Shown in pieces: positions 24,742-33,423 of a stretch of DNA of 33,951 nucleotides. The stretch covers positions 1 through 33,951 of the forward strand of contig CAJXQE010000033.1 in the NCBI GenBank assembly GCA_913058215.1, read 5' to 3'. The translations under genes and the position numbers were made by a program. The notes under the pieces were generated by a model. It was given only the letters and a program-made list of their open reading frames with translations, did not search any database and was not told where the DNA came from. The first letter of the stretch is position 1; the number at the start of each line of letters is the position of its first letter. The stretch comes from an uncultured Verrucomicrobiales bacterium. GTDB lineage: Bacteria; Verrucomicrobiota; Verrucomicrobiia; Verrucomicrobiales; DEV007.

Positions 24742-25677
24742 CTATGCTCTGGGATGAGTCTTCTCGTAGACCGTCTTCATTCGCTCGATCGAAACGTGCG
24801 TATAAATCTGGGTCGTGGAAAGGCTGGCGTGCCCTAACAAAGTCTGAACACTTCGAAGATCTGCACCGTGATCGAGCAGATGAGTGGCAAAACTATGACG
24901 GAGTTTATGAGGACTGACATTCACAGGAATGTCGGAGGCGGCGTGATATTTTTTAAAAACTGATGAGACCGACCTTGTTGTGAGCCGCTTCCGCAGCTTG
25001 CTAATAAACAGCGGTCCGCTCATGACCTTCGCCTGATTCCGATATTCATGGATGGCGTCCGCTGCCGGAGTTCCCACCGGACAAACCCGCTCCTTGCTAC
25101 CCTTTCCGAAAACGCGGACACATTCATTGTGAAGATCGAAATCACTTACATTGAGGGCAGCCAGTTCCGAGAGTCGAATACCCGAGCTGTAAAATAGCTC
25201 AAGAATCGCGGCATCACGCCAGGCAATCCATGCAGGTGCCTGCTTTGCCTGTTCAATTTTGTGCGGCAATTCCAGGAGTTGAACTACCTGAGCCTGAGTC
25301 AGAACCACCGGTAATTTCTTTTCCGCCTTGGGCAGCTGGACCTCTGCAACGGGATTGTGAGTGAACCCTTGTCGGCGTGTGAGAAATTTATAGAAACTGC
25401 GCAAGGCTGCGAAATGCAGTCGAATCGTGGCGCGCGCCCACTCCGCTTTCATGCATTCATACAAGTAGTCGCGAAAGTCCTCTGCATCGACTTTCTCCCA
25501 AGTCTTGAATGAGGGTGCCGAAGCCCGGAACCGGGTCAAGGCGTGATGATAATTTGTCAGGGTTCGGTCGGAGGAATTTTTCTCAACCGAGAGATACTCA
25601 AGAAAAGTATCAACGAGCAGGTCGTCTTTTTCTGAAGCGGAGTGACCCGATGCAGAACCTGTCTGCGATCCCGCCAT
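24742..25677 (-). CDS. xerC: Tyrosine recombinase XerC
   Basis: Site-specific recombinase of 311 residues, expected to resolve chromosome dimers at dif together with XerD. An N-terminal SAM-like core-binding domain (about 18-110) is followed by the catalytic domain with Arg168 (SGIRLSEL), Lys192 (GKGSKER), His257 and Arg260 (HKLRHSFATHLL), His283 (LGHASLS) and the nucleophile Tyr292 (IYTHV). All six catalytic residues are present. The end KTHPRA is typical of chromosomal Xer proteins. It lies 7 bases downstream of the DUF4912-like gene and is probably co-transcribed with it. A second, XerD-like gene lies at the right end of the window. Confidence 0.93.
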   Translation of the reverse strand: MAGSQTGSASGHSASEKDDLLVDTFLEYLSVEKNSSDRTLTNYHHALTRFRASAPSFKTWEKVDAEDFRDYLYECMKAEWARATIRLHFAALRSFYKFLTRRQGFTHNPVAEVQLPKAEKKLPVVLTQAQVVQLLELPHKIEQAKQAPAWIAWRDAAILELFYSSGIRLSELAALNVSDFDLHNECVRVFGKGSKERVCPVGTPAADAIHEYRNQAKVMSGPLFISKLRKRLTTRSVSSVFKKYHAASDIPVNVSPHKLRHSFATHLLDHGADLRSVQTLLGHASLSTTQIYTHVSIERMKTVYEKTHPRA

Positions 25678-25684
25678 TGAATGC

Positions 25685-26101
25685 TTAGTTTACGGAAGAC
25701 TTGTAGCTCTTCGGCCAGAACTGGGACCCGCGGTAACTGAGGGACGAACTCATAGCACCAAGCGATTTGGAAGGAAATTCCGGAAGCTTGATGTGCTGGC
25801 TGAAAATCGGCCGAAAACCATTCACATCGGACCATCCCAAAGTGATTTCATACTTCCGGTCTTCAGCCATCAACGGAACGATGAAGTGGCCGGACTCGCG
25901 GTGAAGAATAATCAACTCTTCGACATCCGACTCTTCACTATTCAAGAAAATGCAAAGGCGGGATCCAGAATGCGCAGGCTGACGGTCTGCCGTCAAATTC
26001 CAGTATACAACCGCCGTATCACAGTTGCGGGGCATCGCTACAAACGAATCTTCGTGGGGGTTTGCAATTGGGTCGGATTGAAGATTGGCAGCAACTTGCA
26101 T
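25685..26101 (-). CDS. DUF4912-like small protein
   Basis: 138-residue protein, function unknown. The first half contains FVAMPRNCDTAVVYWNLT, which resembles the core of DUF4912, where a strand ending in a YW-E/N-L pattern is characteristic. Further beta-strand segments follow (SRLCIFLNS, HFIVPLMAEDRKYEITLGW). The C-terminal third (SSSLSYRGSQFWPKSYKS) looks disordered and basic. No signal peptide or membrane segment is visible. It lies directly upstream of xerC and is divergent from hisF. Family membership is by eye and only moderately sure. Confidence 0.6.
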   Translation of the reverse strand: MQVAANLQSDPIANPHEDSFVAMPRNCDTAVVYWNLTADRQPAHSGSRLCIFLNSEESDVEELIILHRESGHFIVPLMAEDRKYEITLGWSDVNGFRPIFSQHIKLPEFPSKSLGAMSSSLSYRGSQFWPKSYKSSVN

Positions 26102-26246
26102 AACGTTCGTAATTTGTTAGAGAGGTTTATTTAACCACGATTAGTTTAAATTACCAGAAATTTAGTATAAATTAACTATCTTTTTTGCGTGATGGGCGTT
26201 TTTACCCCTTTGATTTCGTTCCAAGGCTGGGGAATGATGGTTTTTT

Positions 26247-27011
26247 ATGCTTACAAAACGTATTATTCCCTGTCTCGACGTGACGGACGGCCGTGTCGTC
26301 AAAGGTACAAATTTTGTAAATCTCCGTGACGCCGGCGATCCGGTGGACTGCGCCGTCGAGTACAATCGTCAAGGTGCTGATGAACTGGTATTCCTCGATA
26401 TCACTGCCTCTTCCGACGAACGAAAGACGATGGTCGATGTGGTTAAGCAAACTGCTGAGAGATGTTTTATGCCGGTAACCGTAGGCGGTGGAATTCGCAC
26501 CGTGGATGACATGCGGATTATGCTGATGGCCGGTGCCGACAAGGTTGGAATCAACACCGCCGCAGTCGCGAATCCTGAAGTGGTGTCTGGCGGCAGCAAA
26601 GCTTTCGGGGCCCAATGCATTGTCGTGGCGATCGACGCAAAGCGAAAAGCGGATGGGAGCGGATGGGAAGTGTTTACTCACGGCGGCCGCAAGCCCACGG
26701 GCAAGGATGCTATCGAGTGGGGACGCGAAGTCGCCGACCGGGGAGCCGGGGAAATTTTGCTGACGAGCATGGATGCCGACGGTACTAAAGCCGGTTACGA
26801 CATCGAGTTGACCGCCGCAATCAGCGAGTCGATTTCCATTCCTGTGATCGCCAGTGGCGGTGCCGGAAACCTCGATCACATGGTCGAAGTTCTGAATGCC
26901 GGAAAAGCGGACGCGGTTCTCGCGGCCAGTATTTTCCACTTTGGCGAATTCACTGTCGCCGACGTGAAGAACTACCTGGGCGAACGCAATATTCCGGTGC
27001 GGCCTGCTTAG
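26247..27011 (+). CDS. hisF: Imidazole glycerol phosphate synthase subunit HisF
   Basis: Cyclase subunit of the HisF-HisH complex in histidine synthesis; it uses ammonia from HisH to turn PRFAR into IGP and AICAR. 254 residues, (beta/alpha)8 barrel. The catalytic pair Asp11 (IPCLDV) and Asp130 (VVAIDAKRK) is intact. Phosphate-binding glycines appear in [17 protein letters not shown] and [10 protein letters not shown]. Length and start are standard. The partner hisH is not next to it. Its stop overlaps by 4 bases the stop of convergent pgi. The 145-base divergent region upstream is AT-rich (about 26130-26200) and probably holds promoters, but no clear -35/-10 pair was chosen. Confidence 0.97.
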   Translation: MLTKRIIPCLDVTDGRVVKGTNFVNLRDAGDPVDCAVEYNRQGADELVFLDITASSDERKTMVDVVKQTAERCFMPVTVGGGIRTVDDMRIMLMAGADKVGINTAAVANPEVVSGGSKAFGAQCIVVAIDAKRKADGSGWEVFTHGGRKPTGKDAIEWGREVADRGAGEILLTSMDADGTKAGYDIELTAAISESISIPVIASGGAGNLDHMVEVLNAGKADAVLAASIFHFGEFTVADVKNYLGERNIPVRPA

Positions 27012-28582
27012 CAAACAAACTGATCGTCTCCCGGACTCTGCCCGTCGTCGCGTTGGCAGAAGCCGACTCCGGCGAGGTGATTGAGGCAGTGATAGACCGT
27101 CTCAACGTCCCCTTCCCCGAGGTTGGAAGCCATCTGCGATGCAGTTACTCCGGCACTGCCGGTTTCGGTGAGGTGTTGTTTTACCCGACCTAACAGATCG
27201 AGAAAATCTCCAGCTGCTTTTTTCCCGGCTTCAACTCCGGGCTGGTGATAGGCATTGATGTTCACGATGCTGGCGTAAAATCCAACGGCGCGTTCAAACA
27301 GGGCGATCAATGATCCAAGAGATTTCGCATTCAGCTCATCAAGTGAAATTGTCATGGAAGGACGATCACTTTCGTAAAGAGCATTGCGGCTCCCTCTTAA
27401 AAAGCCCTGAAGATAATCTCCGCTGGTAGAACCATGCTCGTCGACCATCATGGATTCAGCCGAGCCCCGGGTATTGCGAACCTCAATAAAGGTCACGAAG
27501 AAATTGGCGAGTCCGTCGCGCAACTGTTGCACGTAGGCATGCTGATCGGTGGAGCCTTTGTTTCCATAAACGGCGATCCCCTGATTGACCCGCTTTTCGT
27601 TCCCGATCTCGTATTCTTTGCCGAGCGACTCCATCACCAATTGCTGGAGATATTTGCTCATCAGCTCAAGGCGATCGCAGTAAGGGAGAATGACCATATC
27701 CTTTTCCCCCCGACCATTGCCCGCGTGATGCCACATCAAGGCCAACTGCATCGCCGCATTTTTGGAGGCATCTTCGGAACGGGTCAGCTCATCCATGACT
27801 GCCGCCCCCTCCAGAAAATTATCAATATTCATCCCGAGAAGGGCTGCAGGCAAAAGGCCCACGGCACTCATGAGGGATGTCCGGCCACCCACCCAGTCTT
27901 CCATTTCGAAACGGGCGAGCCAGTTATTCGCCTGTGCGATTTTATCCAGCTTGCTGTCGACACCGGTTACGGCAACAGCATATTTAGGAAAATCGAGCCC
28001 GATGCTGGAAAATTTCCGCTCAGTTTCGACCATCCCGTTTCGCGTTTCAGCCGTGCCACCGGATTTGGAAATAACAACAACGAGAGTCTCCGACAAACCG
28101 TGGCCGAGCTCGGCAAAGGTGTCATCCATTCCACCGGGATCGGTGTTGTCGAGAAAATGCAGATCAATCGGGGAATTTGGAGGCAGGAGAGCCTTGTTCA
28201 AGAGCTGAGGCCCGAGAGCTGAACCACCGATTCCAACAAGAAGGATATGTCGAAAGGAGACTTCATTCGGTGCGGTGATTTCCGCATTATGAATTTTCTT
28301 CGCAAACTCGACGATACCGTCCTTCACTTTGCGAATCCAGGCGGCCTCTTCGGTCGGAGCGAGGTCCGGATTTCTGAGCCAGTAATGACCGACTGCGCGT
28401 CCTTCATCCGGATTCATGATCTCACCGGCTTCGATCGCGACCCGGTCTTGAAAGGCTTTTGCCACCTGATCCTCGAGGTCCTCCGGCACTCCTGACGGCG
28501 CATTCATCCGGCTCACATCCAGCGAAAAGCCAAGCTCCGGATATCTGATCAAGGTTTCGTTGTAGGTGTCCCACTCGCTCAT
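27008..28582 (-). CDS. pgi: Glucose-6-phosphate isomerase
   Basis: Interconverts glucose-6-phosphate and fructose-6-phosphate in the cytoplasm. 524 residues with two SIS subdomains. Visible signatures are GIGGSALGP at residues 117-125, SKSGGTAET at 172-180 and the segment [15 protein letters not shown], which surrounds active-site residues in the family. The final 60 residues contain a small helical winged-helix-like part ([20 protein letters not shown]) seen in the long cyanobacterial/plant-type Pgi group. The start at 28582 has no Shine-Dalgarno. It is convergent with hisF and divergent from the Dabb gene by 48 bases. Confidence 0.95.
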   Translation of the reverse strand: MSEWDTYNETLIRYPELGFSLDVSRMNAPSGVPEDLEDQVAKAFQDRVAIEAGEIMNPDEGRAVGHYWLRNPDLAPTEEAAWIRKVKDGIVEFAKKIHNAEITAPNEVSFRHILLVGIGGSALGPQLLNKALLPPNSPIDLHFLDNTDPGGMDDTFAELGHGLSETLVVVISKSGGTAETRNGMVETERKFSSIGLDFPKYAVAVTGVDSKLDKIAQANNWLARFEMEDWVGGRTSLMSAVGLLPAALLGMNIDNFLEGAAVMDELTRSEDASKNAAMQLALMWHHAGNGRGEKDMVILPYCDRLELMSKYLQQLVMESLGKEYEIGNEKRVNQGIAVYGNKGSTDQHAYVQQLRDGLANFFVTFIEVRNTRGSAESMMVDEHGSTSGDYLQGFLRGSRNALYESDRPSMTISLDELNAKSLGSLIALFERAVGFYASIVNINAYHQPGVEAGKKAAGDFLDLLGRVKQHLTETGSAGVTASQMASNLGEGDVETVYHCLNHLAGVGFCQRDDGQSPGDDQFVC

Positions 28583-28630
28583 ACACTTTTATGTTCGACA
28601 CATCGACCCGTTTAGCAAAAGGTTTCCTCA

Positions 28631-29011
28631 ATGAAATACGCTCTTTCACTCATCCTCTTTATCGGATTGTTCATACCTATGGCTGTTCAAGCAGATCATC
28701 ATGAATCAAAAGGTTTTCGCCATATTGTCTTCTTCAAATTCAAAGACGGCACCACGGATGCGCAGACAAAAGAGATCGTCGACGCCTTTGTCGCTTTGAA
28801 AGGCAAGATCGACGGGATCACTGATTTCGAATGGGGCCCGTCAGAAAGCATCGAAGAATTAAACGACGAATTCACCCATTGCTTTGTGGCGACGTTTAAA
28901 GACAAAGCGGCCCTTGAAGCCTATTTGCCTCATCCCGCTCACCAGGAATTTGTTTCTTTGTTGAAACCGAAGCTGGACAAGGTTTTCGTTTTTGATTACA
29001 ACCCTAAGTGA
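28631..29011 (+). CDS. Secreted Dabb-domain protein
   Basis: 126-residue protein with a signal peptide (MKYALSLILFIGLFIPMAVQA) and one stress-responsive alpha/beta barrel (Dabb, PF07876) domain. Dabb markers are GFRHIVFFKFKDGTT at the start, the central DFEWGPSES and the end segment FKDKAALEAYLPHPAHQEFV. Dabb proteins are small dimers of unclear and varied function; an exported form is common in Planctomycetota and Verrucomicrobiota. Two hairpins lie directly downstream, the second a strong terminator, so the gene appears to be transcribed alone. No Shine-Dalgarno precedes the ATG. Confidence 0.9.
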   Translation: MKYALSLILFIGLFIPMAVQADHHESKGFRHIVFFKFKDGTTDAQTKEIVDAFVALKGKIDGITDFEWGPSESIEELNDEFTHCFVATFKDKAALEAYLPHPAHQEFVSLLKPKLDKVFVFDYNPK

Positions 29012-29031
29012 CCACTTAAAGTAACAACGGT

Positions 29032-29074
29032 CCAACAGGGTACAATCAACGAAACAACCCTGTTGGGCTGTTTT
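29032..29074 (+). terminator. Weak terminator-like hairpin after the Dabb gene
   Basis: Perfect 10-bp stem CCAACAGGGT (29032-29041) and ACCCTGTTGG (29057-29066) with a 15-base loop, followed by GCTGTTTT. It begins 20 bases after the Dabb stop. The loop is long and the T-run short, so it may be an attenuating or 3'-protecting structure ahead of the stronger terminator. Confidence 0.55.
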
Positions 29075-29095
29075 ACTTCTTTGGGAAAAGCGAGT

Positions 29096-29127
29096 CGCGG
29101 AAGATTTTCATCTTCCGCGTTTTTTTT
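29096..29127 (+). terminator. Strong rho-independent terminator
   Basis: Perfect 10-bp stem CGCGGAAGAT / ATCTTCCGCG with a 4-base loop (TTTC), followed by eight T (29120-29127). It ends transcription from the left (Dabb gene) and lies 2 bases from the convergent sulfite reductase stop. Confidence 0.9.
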
Positions 29128-29129
29128 GC

Positions 29130-30881
29130 TTATTCCGCAGCTGCTGCTGCTGCTTTCGCCACTGCTCTTTCCTCGAACTCCACGTGGAAGTGTGAGGAAT
29201 CGGGCTCTTCGCCGGGCTTACGGGTGCGTCCCCAGAAGTCGGTGAAGGTCTCGTCCGCTTCCCGGTTCTTTGCGAAGTCTTCGAGAATTTCGCGCATTTC
29301 GGCGGGGATGTCGTCGAACATCACGACTTTCTTATACAAACCGGCAAGACGGTCACCGCGATGGGAACCTCCGACATACATGGCGTATTTTTGCGGTCCG
29401 CGTCCGACGAATCCGAAGTCGGCGTTATAAGGACGCGCGCAACCATTAGGGCAACCAGTCATGCGGATGAGGAGTTGCTCATCTTCCAGATCGAAATCGT
29501 TGAGAATATCATCAACTGAATCGAGAAGGCCTCCGAGCACACGCTCACTTTCGGCCAGGCCTAAACCACAGGTCGGAAGGGAAACACAGGCGTGAGCCAT
29601 TTGTTTCATCACGGAGAATTGTTCGCCACCGGGAATTTTGTGGTCAGCCAGAATTTTGTCGACCACGGATTTTTGATCTTCAGAAATGTCGGAAAAGACC
29701 AGATTGCAGTTTGGCGTCACGATCGACGAAAGACCGTGCTTCTCTGAGAGAAGACGAAACGCCGTTTTGTATTGAGCGCCGTTTTCAATATCTTCGACAC
29801 GTCCCTGGGGAACGTGGATACCGCGGAAAGAATTTCCGTCTCCCTGCTCATGCCATCCAAGCATGTCGCCTACGGTTTCAAAGGTCACTTCTTTTACATC
29901 TTCCAGAGCAAGGCCCTCGCCAACGAGTTTCTTCACTTCGCCGAGGAACCATTCGATTCCTTTCTCCATGATGACATGTTTGAGACGGGCGAGCTTCCGG
30001 TTTTCACGGTTCCCGTTCGCTTTCTGCACCTGGATAACGGCTTTCACGACTTCCATGACATCACCGCGCTCCGCATAAGCAAGAGGTTTGGCCAAGTGAG
30101 GACGCGTCGCCTCCATTCCGTGAGTCATTCCGAAGCCGCCACCGACCCAGATCGAGTAACCGGCAACTTTCCCGTCGACGACATGAGGAACCATTCCGAT
30201 ATCGTTGGAAAAAATATCGACGTCGTTACGCGGTGGAACAGCGATACCGATTTTAAATTTACGGGGAAGATAGTCTTTTCCGTATATGGGATCCTCCGGA
30301 TCATCGGATGGTTCACCTTCGGTCATGGGAAGCTTTTCCCCGTCGAGCCAGATGTCGTAATACGCTTTCGTTGTAGCGAGGAAAGTCTGAGTGATCTCTT
30401 CAGCAAGATTTTGGCAATCTTCATGAACGGCGTCTTTTATCGGCGACGCCGGCCCCATCGTATTCCGAACCACATCTCCGCAGGCACCGCTGGTGGTAAG
30501 ACCAGACGCGACAACCGTTTTGACGACGGTCTGAAGATCTCCAATAAGAACGCCATGAAGCTGAATTCCCTGACGGGTGGTGAGACGCATATTTCCGCAT
30601 CCCACAGAATCCGCGATGTTGTCATGGGCGATGTATTGCTCTGCAGTGAGCCGGCCACCGGGCATCTTGCTCCGGATCATGAAGCTCCACGCTTTGTCGA
30701 GCTTCTGCTTGCGGCGTTCCTTGCGAAGATCCCGGTCATCCTGTTGATAGGATCCGTGAAACTTCATCAGCTGATACTCTGCGTCTTCAAAGTGGCTAGC
30801 CCCGGAATTGATCGTTTCAACGATCTTTCCGCGCAATCCGCGACTTTCCTTTTTGATTTCCTCAACGCTTTGCTTTGCCAT
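29130..30881 (-). CDS. cysI: Assimilatory sulfite reductase hemoprotein
   Basis: Siroheme and 4Fe-4S enzyme of 583 residues reducing sulfite to sulfide for cysteine synthesis. Two ferredoxin-like half domains and two siroheme-binding domains are visible. Substrate-side arginines lie in MRLTTRQGIQLHG and the conserved GACGDVVRNTM; the cluster cysteines lie in CVSLPTCGLGLAESERV and TGCPNGCARPY. The sequence resembles ferredoxin-dependent (plant/cyanobacterial) enzymes as much as CysI, and no flavoprotein CysJ is adjacent, so the electron donor is open. The start at 30881 has a good ribosome binding site (AAAGGA about 8 bases upstream); an ATG at 30932 is also in frame. The C-terminus ends in an Ala-rich tail encoded by repeated GCA/GCT-type codons. 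The sulfatase gene ends 130 bases upstream. Confidence 0.94.
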   Translation of the reverse strand: MAKQSVEEIKKESRGLRGKIVETINSGASHFEDAEYQLMKFHGSYQQDDRDLRKERRKQKLDKAWSFMIRSKMPGGRLTAEQYIAHDNIADSVGCGNMRLTTRQGIQLHGVLIGDLQTVVKTVVASGLTTSGACGDVVRNTMGPASPIKDAVHEDCQNLAEEITQTFLATTKAYYDIWLDGEKLPMTEGEPSDDPEDPIYGKDYLPRKFKIGIAVPPRNDVDIFSNDIGMVPHVVDGKVAGYSIWVGGGFGMTHGMEATRPHLAKPLAYAERGDVMEVVKAVIQVQKANGNRENRKLARLKHVIMEKGIEWFLGEVKKLVGEGLALEDVKEVTFETVGDMLGWHEQGDGNSFRGIHVPQGRVEDIENGAQYKTAFRLLSEKHGLSSIVTPNCNLVFSDISEDQKSVVDKILADHKIPGGEQFSVMKQMAHACVSLPTCGLGLAESERVLGGLLDSVDDILNDFDLEDEQLLIRMTGCPNGCARPYNADFGFVGRGPQKYAMYVGGSHRGDRLAGLYKKVVMFDDIPAEMREILEDFAKNREADETFTDFWGRTRKPGEEPDSSHFHVEFEERAVAKAAAAAAE

Positions 30882-30986
30882 TACGATTTCCTTTCTGAGA
30901 AGTGGTTTCCGACAGTGCGGTTCCCCTTCCATTGTTCTTCAAATTTTGACGCGAACTAAGCACGAACCTTTCAAAACGCAAACTCG

Positions 30987-31001
30987 GGTGATGTCATCAC
31001 C
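30987..31001. promoter_or_regulatory. Perfect palindrome upstream of cysI
   Basis: GGTGATGTCATCACC reads the same on both strands apart from the central base (two 7-base arms). It lies in the 130-base gap between the sulfatase stop and the cysI start, about 105-120 bases before the cysI ATG. It could be a binding site for a dimeric regulator of cysI or a small hairpin at the 3' end of the sulfatase message. Confidence 0.35.
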
Positions 31002-31011
31002 AGTCTTTATT

Positions 31012-32472
31012 TCACGGGCCATTCCGGTCAAAGAATGTCCCAAATTTCTGATAATTGTGATACGGCACCGCTTTCTTCTGCCAGTCTCCCACTGCACCAT
31101 CGTAGAGTTTTCTCATTTCCTCCAAAGCCGATGAGTGAGAAGGGTCTTCGATGAGGTTGTGCATTTCGAGCGGATCTTCGCCGGTAAAGAACAATTCCTC
31201 TGCCGCTTTGAATCCACCTTCCGCGTATGGCCAGCGGACAAATTTCCAGTCTTTCGTCACGACTCCGAGACTGTGGGCTTCTTCAGGTCCCCACACATTG
31301 ATCAAGGGAAGCGACTCATGAATGGTGGCTGCCGGATTGTCATAAAGGGCCTTTAAACTTTTTCCGTCCATGGATTTGGGTATTTTAACTCCGGCGAGAT
31401 CCAGCAAAGTCGGTGCAAAATCAACATTCCCGGTCAGCGCATCACAGCGGATCTCTTTTCCTGAATTCTCGTGTCCGGGGATATATACGACCAAAGGCAC
31501 CCTCGAGGCTTCTTCGTAGGGCAAAACTTTTGATCCGTATCCGTGCGACCCGCAAAGGAATCCGTTGTCGGAAGTAAAAATGAGGACGGTATCTTTCGCT
31601 TCACCGCTTTCATCGAGTGCCTTTCGGATCATCCCCACCGCCACATCGATCGCATAAATTTGCTGATGATAGATAGCCATGACCTCATCATATTTATCCG
31701 AATACCCCCATTCTTCGAATCGGACATACTGACGTCCCTGGCGGCTTTGTTCAGAGAAATGTCCACCGTTCTCCCGGCCATAGTTTTCGGGTTTCTTGAA
31801 GACTTTCCCTTTGTAGACTTCGTCAAACTGCGGATCGGGAGTCGCCGGCTTGTGCGGCGCTTTAAAGCTTATGGACAGACAGAAAGGCTCCTCTTTGCCC
31901 GCAAAGTCCTGAATGAAATCGCGACCGAAGGCACCATAGGAAACGGAGGAATGAGGGTATTCCTCCGCATACTTCGCCATCGATTTGTTTTTTTTCGTCG
32001 CATAGTTGGTCTGACCGGGGCCTCCACCCCATCGATCAAAGTCCTTCTCCGGAAGTTTTCCTTTCCCGCCCGGCTCTTCTGAGACTACGAATCCAAATTT
32101 TCCGGCAACAGCGGTCTTGTATCCAGCTTTTCGAAGAAGCATCGGATAGCTCTTTGCCCAGCTTTTGGCGAGAAGCGGTCCATGCTCAAAATTGCAACCG
32201 GTCCGGTACTCAAAATTTCCCGTCATGATGCTGGCCCGACTCGCCATACAGATGGCGGTGGTGTCGTAGTGGTTGTCGAATACCATTCCATCCGCCGCCA
32301 ATCCATCGATGTTGGGCGTTTTGACGTCTTTGTTTCCGTAGCATCCCAGAGAGTAGAAACTCTGATCATCGGTCAGCAGGAAAATCAAATTGGGGCGTTC
32401 CTCCGCCGCATTCGAGAGAACGGGTAGGATCAAAGCGCTAAGAAGGGGTAAAAACTTTCTCATCATTCGCAT
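31012..32472 (-). CDS. Exported sulfatase (formylglycine type)
   Basis: Arylsulfatase-family hydrolase of 486 residues with a signal peptide ([22 protein letters not shown]). It should release sulfate from sulfated polysaccharides or other esters outside the cytoplasm. The formylglycine site is Cys75-Met-Ala-Ser-Arg79 followed by ASIMTG, which fits the C-x-[PA]-x-R rule. Calcium-binding Asp35-Asp36 are in LLTDDQ, and the later [13 protein letters not shown] supplies further metal and substrate residues. The central KAPHKP and terminal [10 protein letters not shown] motifs are typical of the family. It lacks a nearby formylglycine-generating enzyme or maturase, which must be elsewhere. Three Met codons cluster at the start (32472, 32466, 32463). 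Confidence 0.94.
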   Translation of the reverse strand: MRMMRKFLPLLSALILPVLSNAAEERPNLIFLLTDDQSFYSLGCYGNKDVKTPNIDGLAADGMVFDNHYDTTAICMASRASIMTGNFEYRTGCNFEHGPLLAKSWAKSYPMLLRKAGYKTAVAGKFGFVVSEEPGGKGKLPEKDFDRWGGGPGQTNYATKKNKSMAKYAEEYPHSSVSYGAFGRDFIQDFAGKEEPFCLSISFKAPHKPATPDPQFDEVYKGKVFKKPENYGRENGGHFSEQSRQGRQYVRFEEWGYSDKYDEVMAIYHQQIYAIDVAVGMIRKALDESGEAKDTVLIFTSDNGFLCGSHGYGSKVLPYEEASRVPLVVYIPGHENSGKEIRCDALTGNVDFAPTLLDLAGVKIPKSMDGKSLKALYDNPAATIHESLPLINVWGPEEAHSLGVVTKDWKFVRWPYAEGGFKAAEELFFTGEDPLEMHNLIEDPSHSSALEEMRKLYDGAVGDWQKKAVPYHNYQKFGTFFDRNGP

Positions 32473-32622
32473 TCTCGCTGAAAATACCCATCCGGTCGAG
32501 GGGCAGGGATCAGATTTTTTTCTATGTAACCTTTATTTTGAGATCAATTCGAATTCCCGAAGTCCTGATTACCAATTTGTAGAGATTTTTACCCCTTAAT
32601 TTTTAGAAAACGGCCTTTGCGG

Positions 32623-32651
32623 TTGTAAAATGGTCACAAATTTGATATATT
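32623..32651 (+). promoter_or_regulatory. Candidate sigma70 promoter for the small membrane protein
   Basis: TTGTAA (32623-32628) and TATATT (32646-32651) are spaced by 17 bases, 29 bases before the ATG at 32681. The rest of the 208-base gap 32473-32680 shows nothing else recognisable. Confidence 0.5.
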
Positions 32652-32680
32652 TCTCTAAACCGCGTCTCTCTTTTGTAAAA

Positions 32681-33088
32681 ATGCATCGTTCCGTCAAAAG
32701 CTCCCCAATCAGCCTCTTCGCCCTCGTTACCGGAATCGTTCTGGTCACTCTTTTAGTGATCGACGGTGTTCCCAGCGTAAGCGAAGCAAACTTCGGTTCA
32801 GGCTTCAGCAACACGGTCACAGCAGACAGTACGCTCGCCGTGTTTATGATTGGTGGAATCGTTGGAATGATTTCAGGAATCGGCCTGTTTTTCGGCTATC
32901 TTATGTGGCGTGAGAAACAGGCGATCGAGCAACCTGATGAGCTTGATGTTCTTTTCGAAGAACTCGCCCGCGAAGAGGAGGAAGCTCTTTTTGTCGAAGA
33001 TCTGAACACTGCTAAAGAAGAGAAGGCAGAATCTCTCGATCCCTGGGAACGTCCATCCGACTGGTGGAAACGATCCGGCGAAGAGTGA
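32681..33088 (+). CDS. Small two-helix membrane protein of unknown function
   Basis: 135-residue protein with two hydrophobic segments: SLFALVTGIVLVTLLVIDGV near the N-terminus and FMIGGIVGMISGIGLFFGYL in the middle. The C-terminal third is very acidic (EELAREEEEALFVEDL) and ends in a Trp-rich DPWERPSDWWKR segment. The acidic tail should face the cytoplasm. No family was recognised. The ATG at 32681 is preferred over an in-frame start at 32630, which would fall inside the candidate promoter. A DUF167 gene follows after 69 bases on the same strand. Confidence 0.75.
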   Translation: MHRSVKSSPISLFALVTGIVLVTLLVIDGVPSVSEANFGSGFSNTVTADSTLAVFMIGGIVGMISGIGLFFGYLMWREKQAIEQPDELDVLFEELAREEEEALFVEDLNTAKEEKAESLDPWERPSDWWKRSGEE

Positions 33089-33157
33089 AACAGGCGGAAT
33101 TCATTTTCGGATTTCCCCTTTTCGCCACATCAAATTTTAGGCACTTCGATTTCCGCG

Positions 33158-33382
33158 ATGGTACGGATCGAAGTTAAAGTGAAGCCGAATTCGCGTGAGT
33201 CCACTCTGCTACGGCAGGATGATGGAATCTGGGTAGCGCGCCTCAAGTCACCTCCTGTCGATGGCAAAGCGAACAAAGAGTTGATTCGCCTGATCGCTGA
33301 TCAGTTCAAGCTGAAAAAGGCACAGGTAGTAATCAAATCCGGAGCTTCTTCCAGATTGAAGAGAATCCAGATCGATTCGTAA
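33158..33382 (+). CDS. DUF167/YggU-family protein
   Basis: 74-residue protein of the DUF167 (YggU) family, function unknown. The family pattern is complete: VKVKPNSRES at the start, the central block LKSPPVDGKANKELIRLIAD and the end VVIKSGASSRLKRIQI. Length is slightly short for the family (about 75-100). It is convergent with the truncated XerD-like gene, 41 bases away. Confidence 0.92.
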   Translation: MVRIEVKVKPNSRESTLLRQDDGIWVARLKSPPVDGKANKELIRLIADQFKLKKAQVVIKSGASSRLKRIQIDS

Positions 33383-33423
33383 GCGGGTCTCAATCCTTAG
33401 GTGTCTTGGAGAGCCGGTGCCTA

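Noticed and set aside
26202-27014. A 270-codon open frame on the - strand covering the whole of hisF.
   Set aside because: It mirrors hisF codons; no family features are seen and hisF has intact catalytic residues.
27434-28222. A 262-codon + strand open frame inside pgi.
   Set aside because: Antisense shadow of pgi without recognisable motifs.
29772-30959. A 395-codon open frame on the + strand opposite the sulfite reductase.
   Set aside because: It lies antisense to a strongly conserved gene, shows no domain pattern, and its openness follows from the codon bias of cysI.
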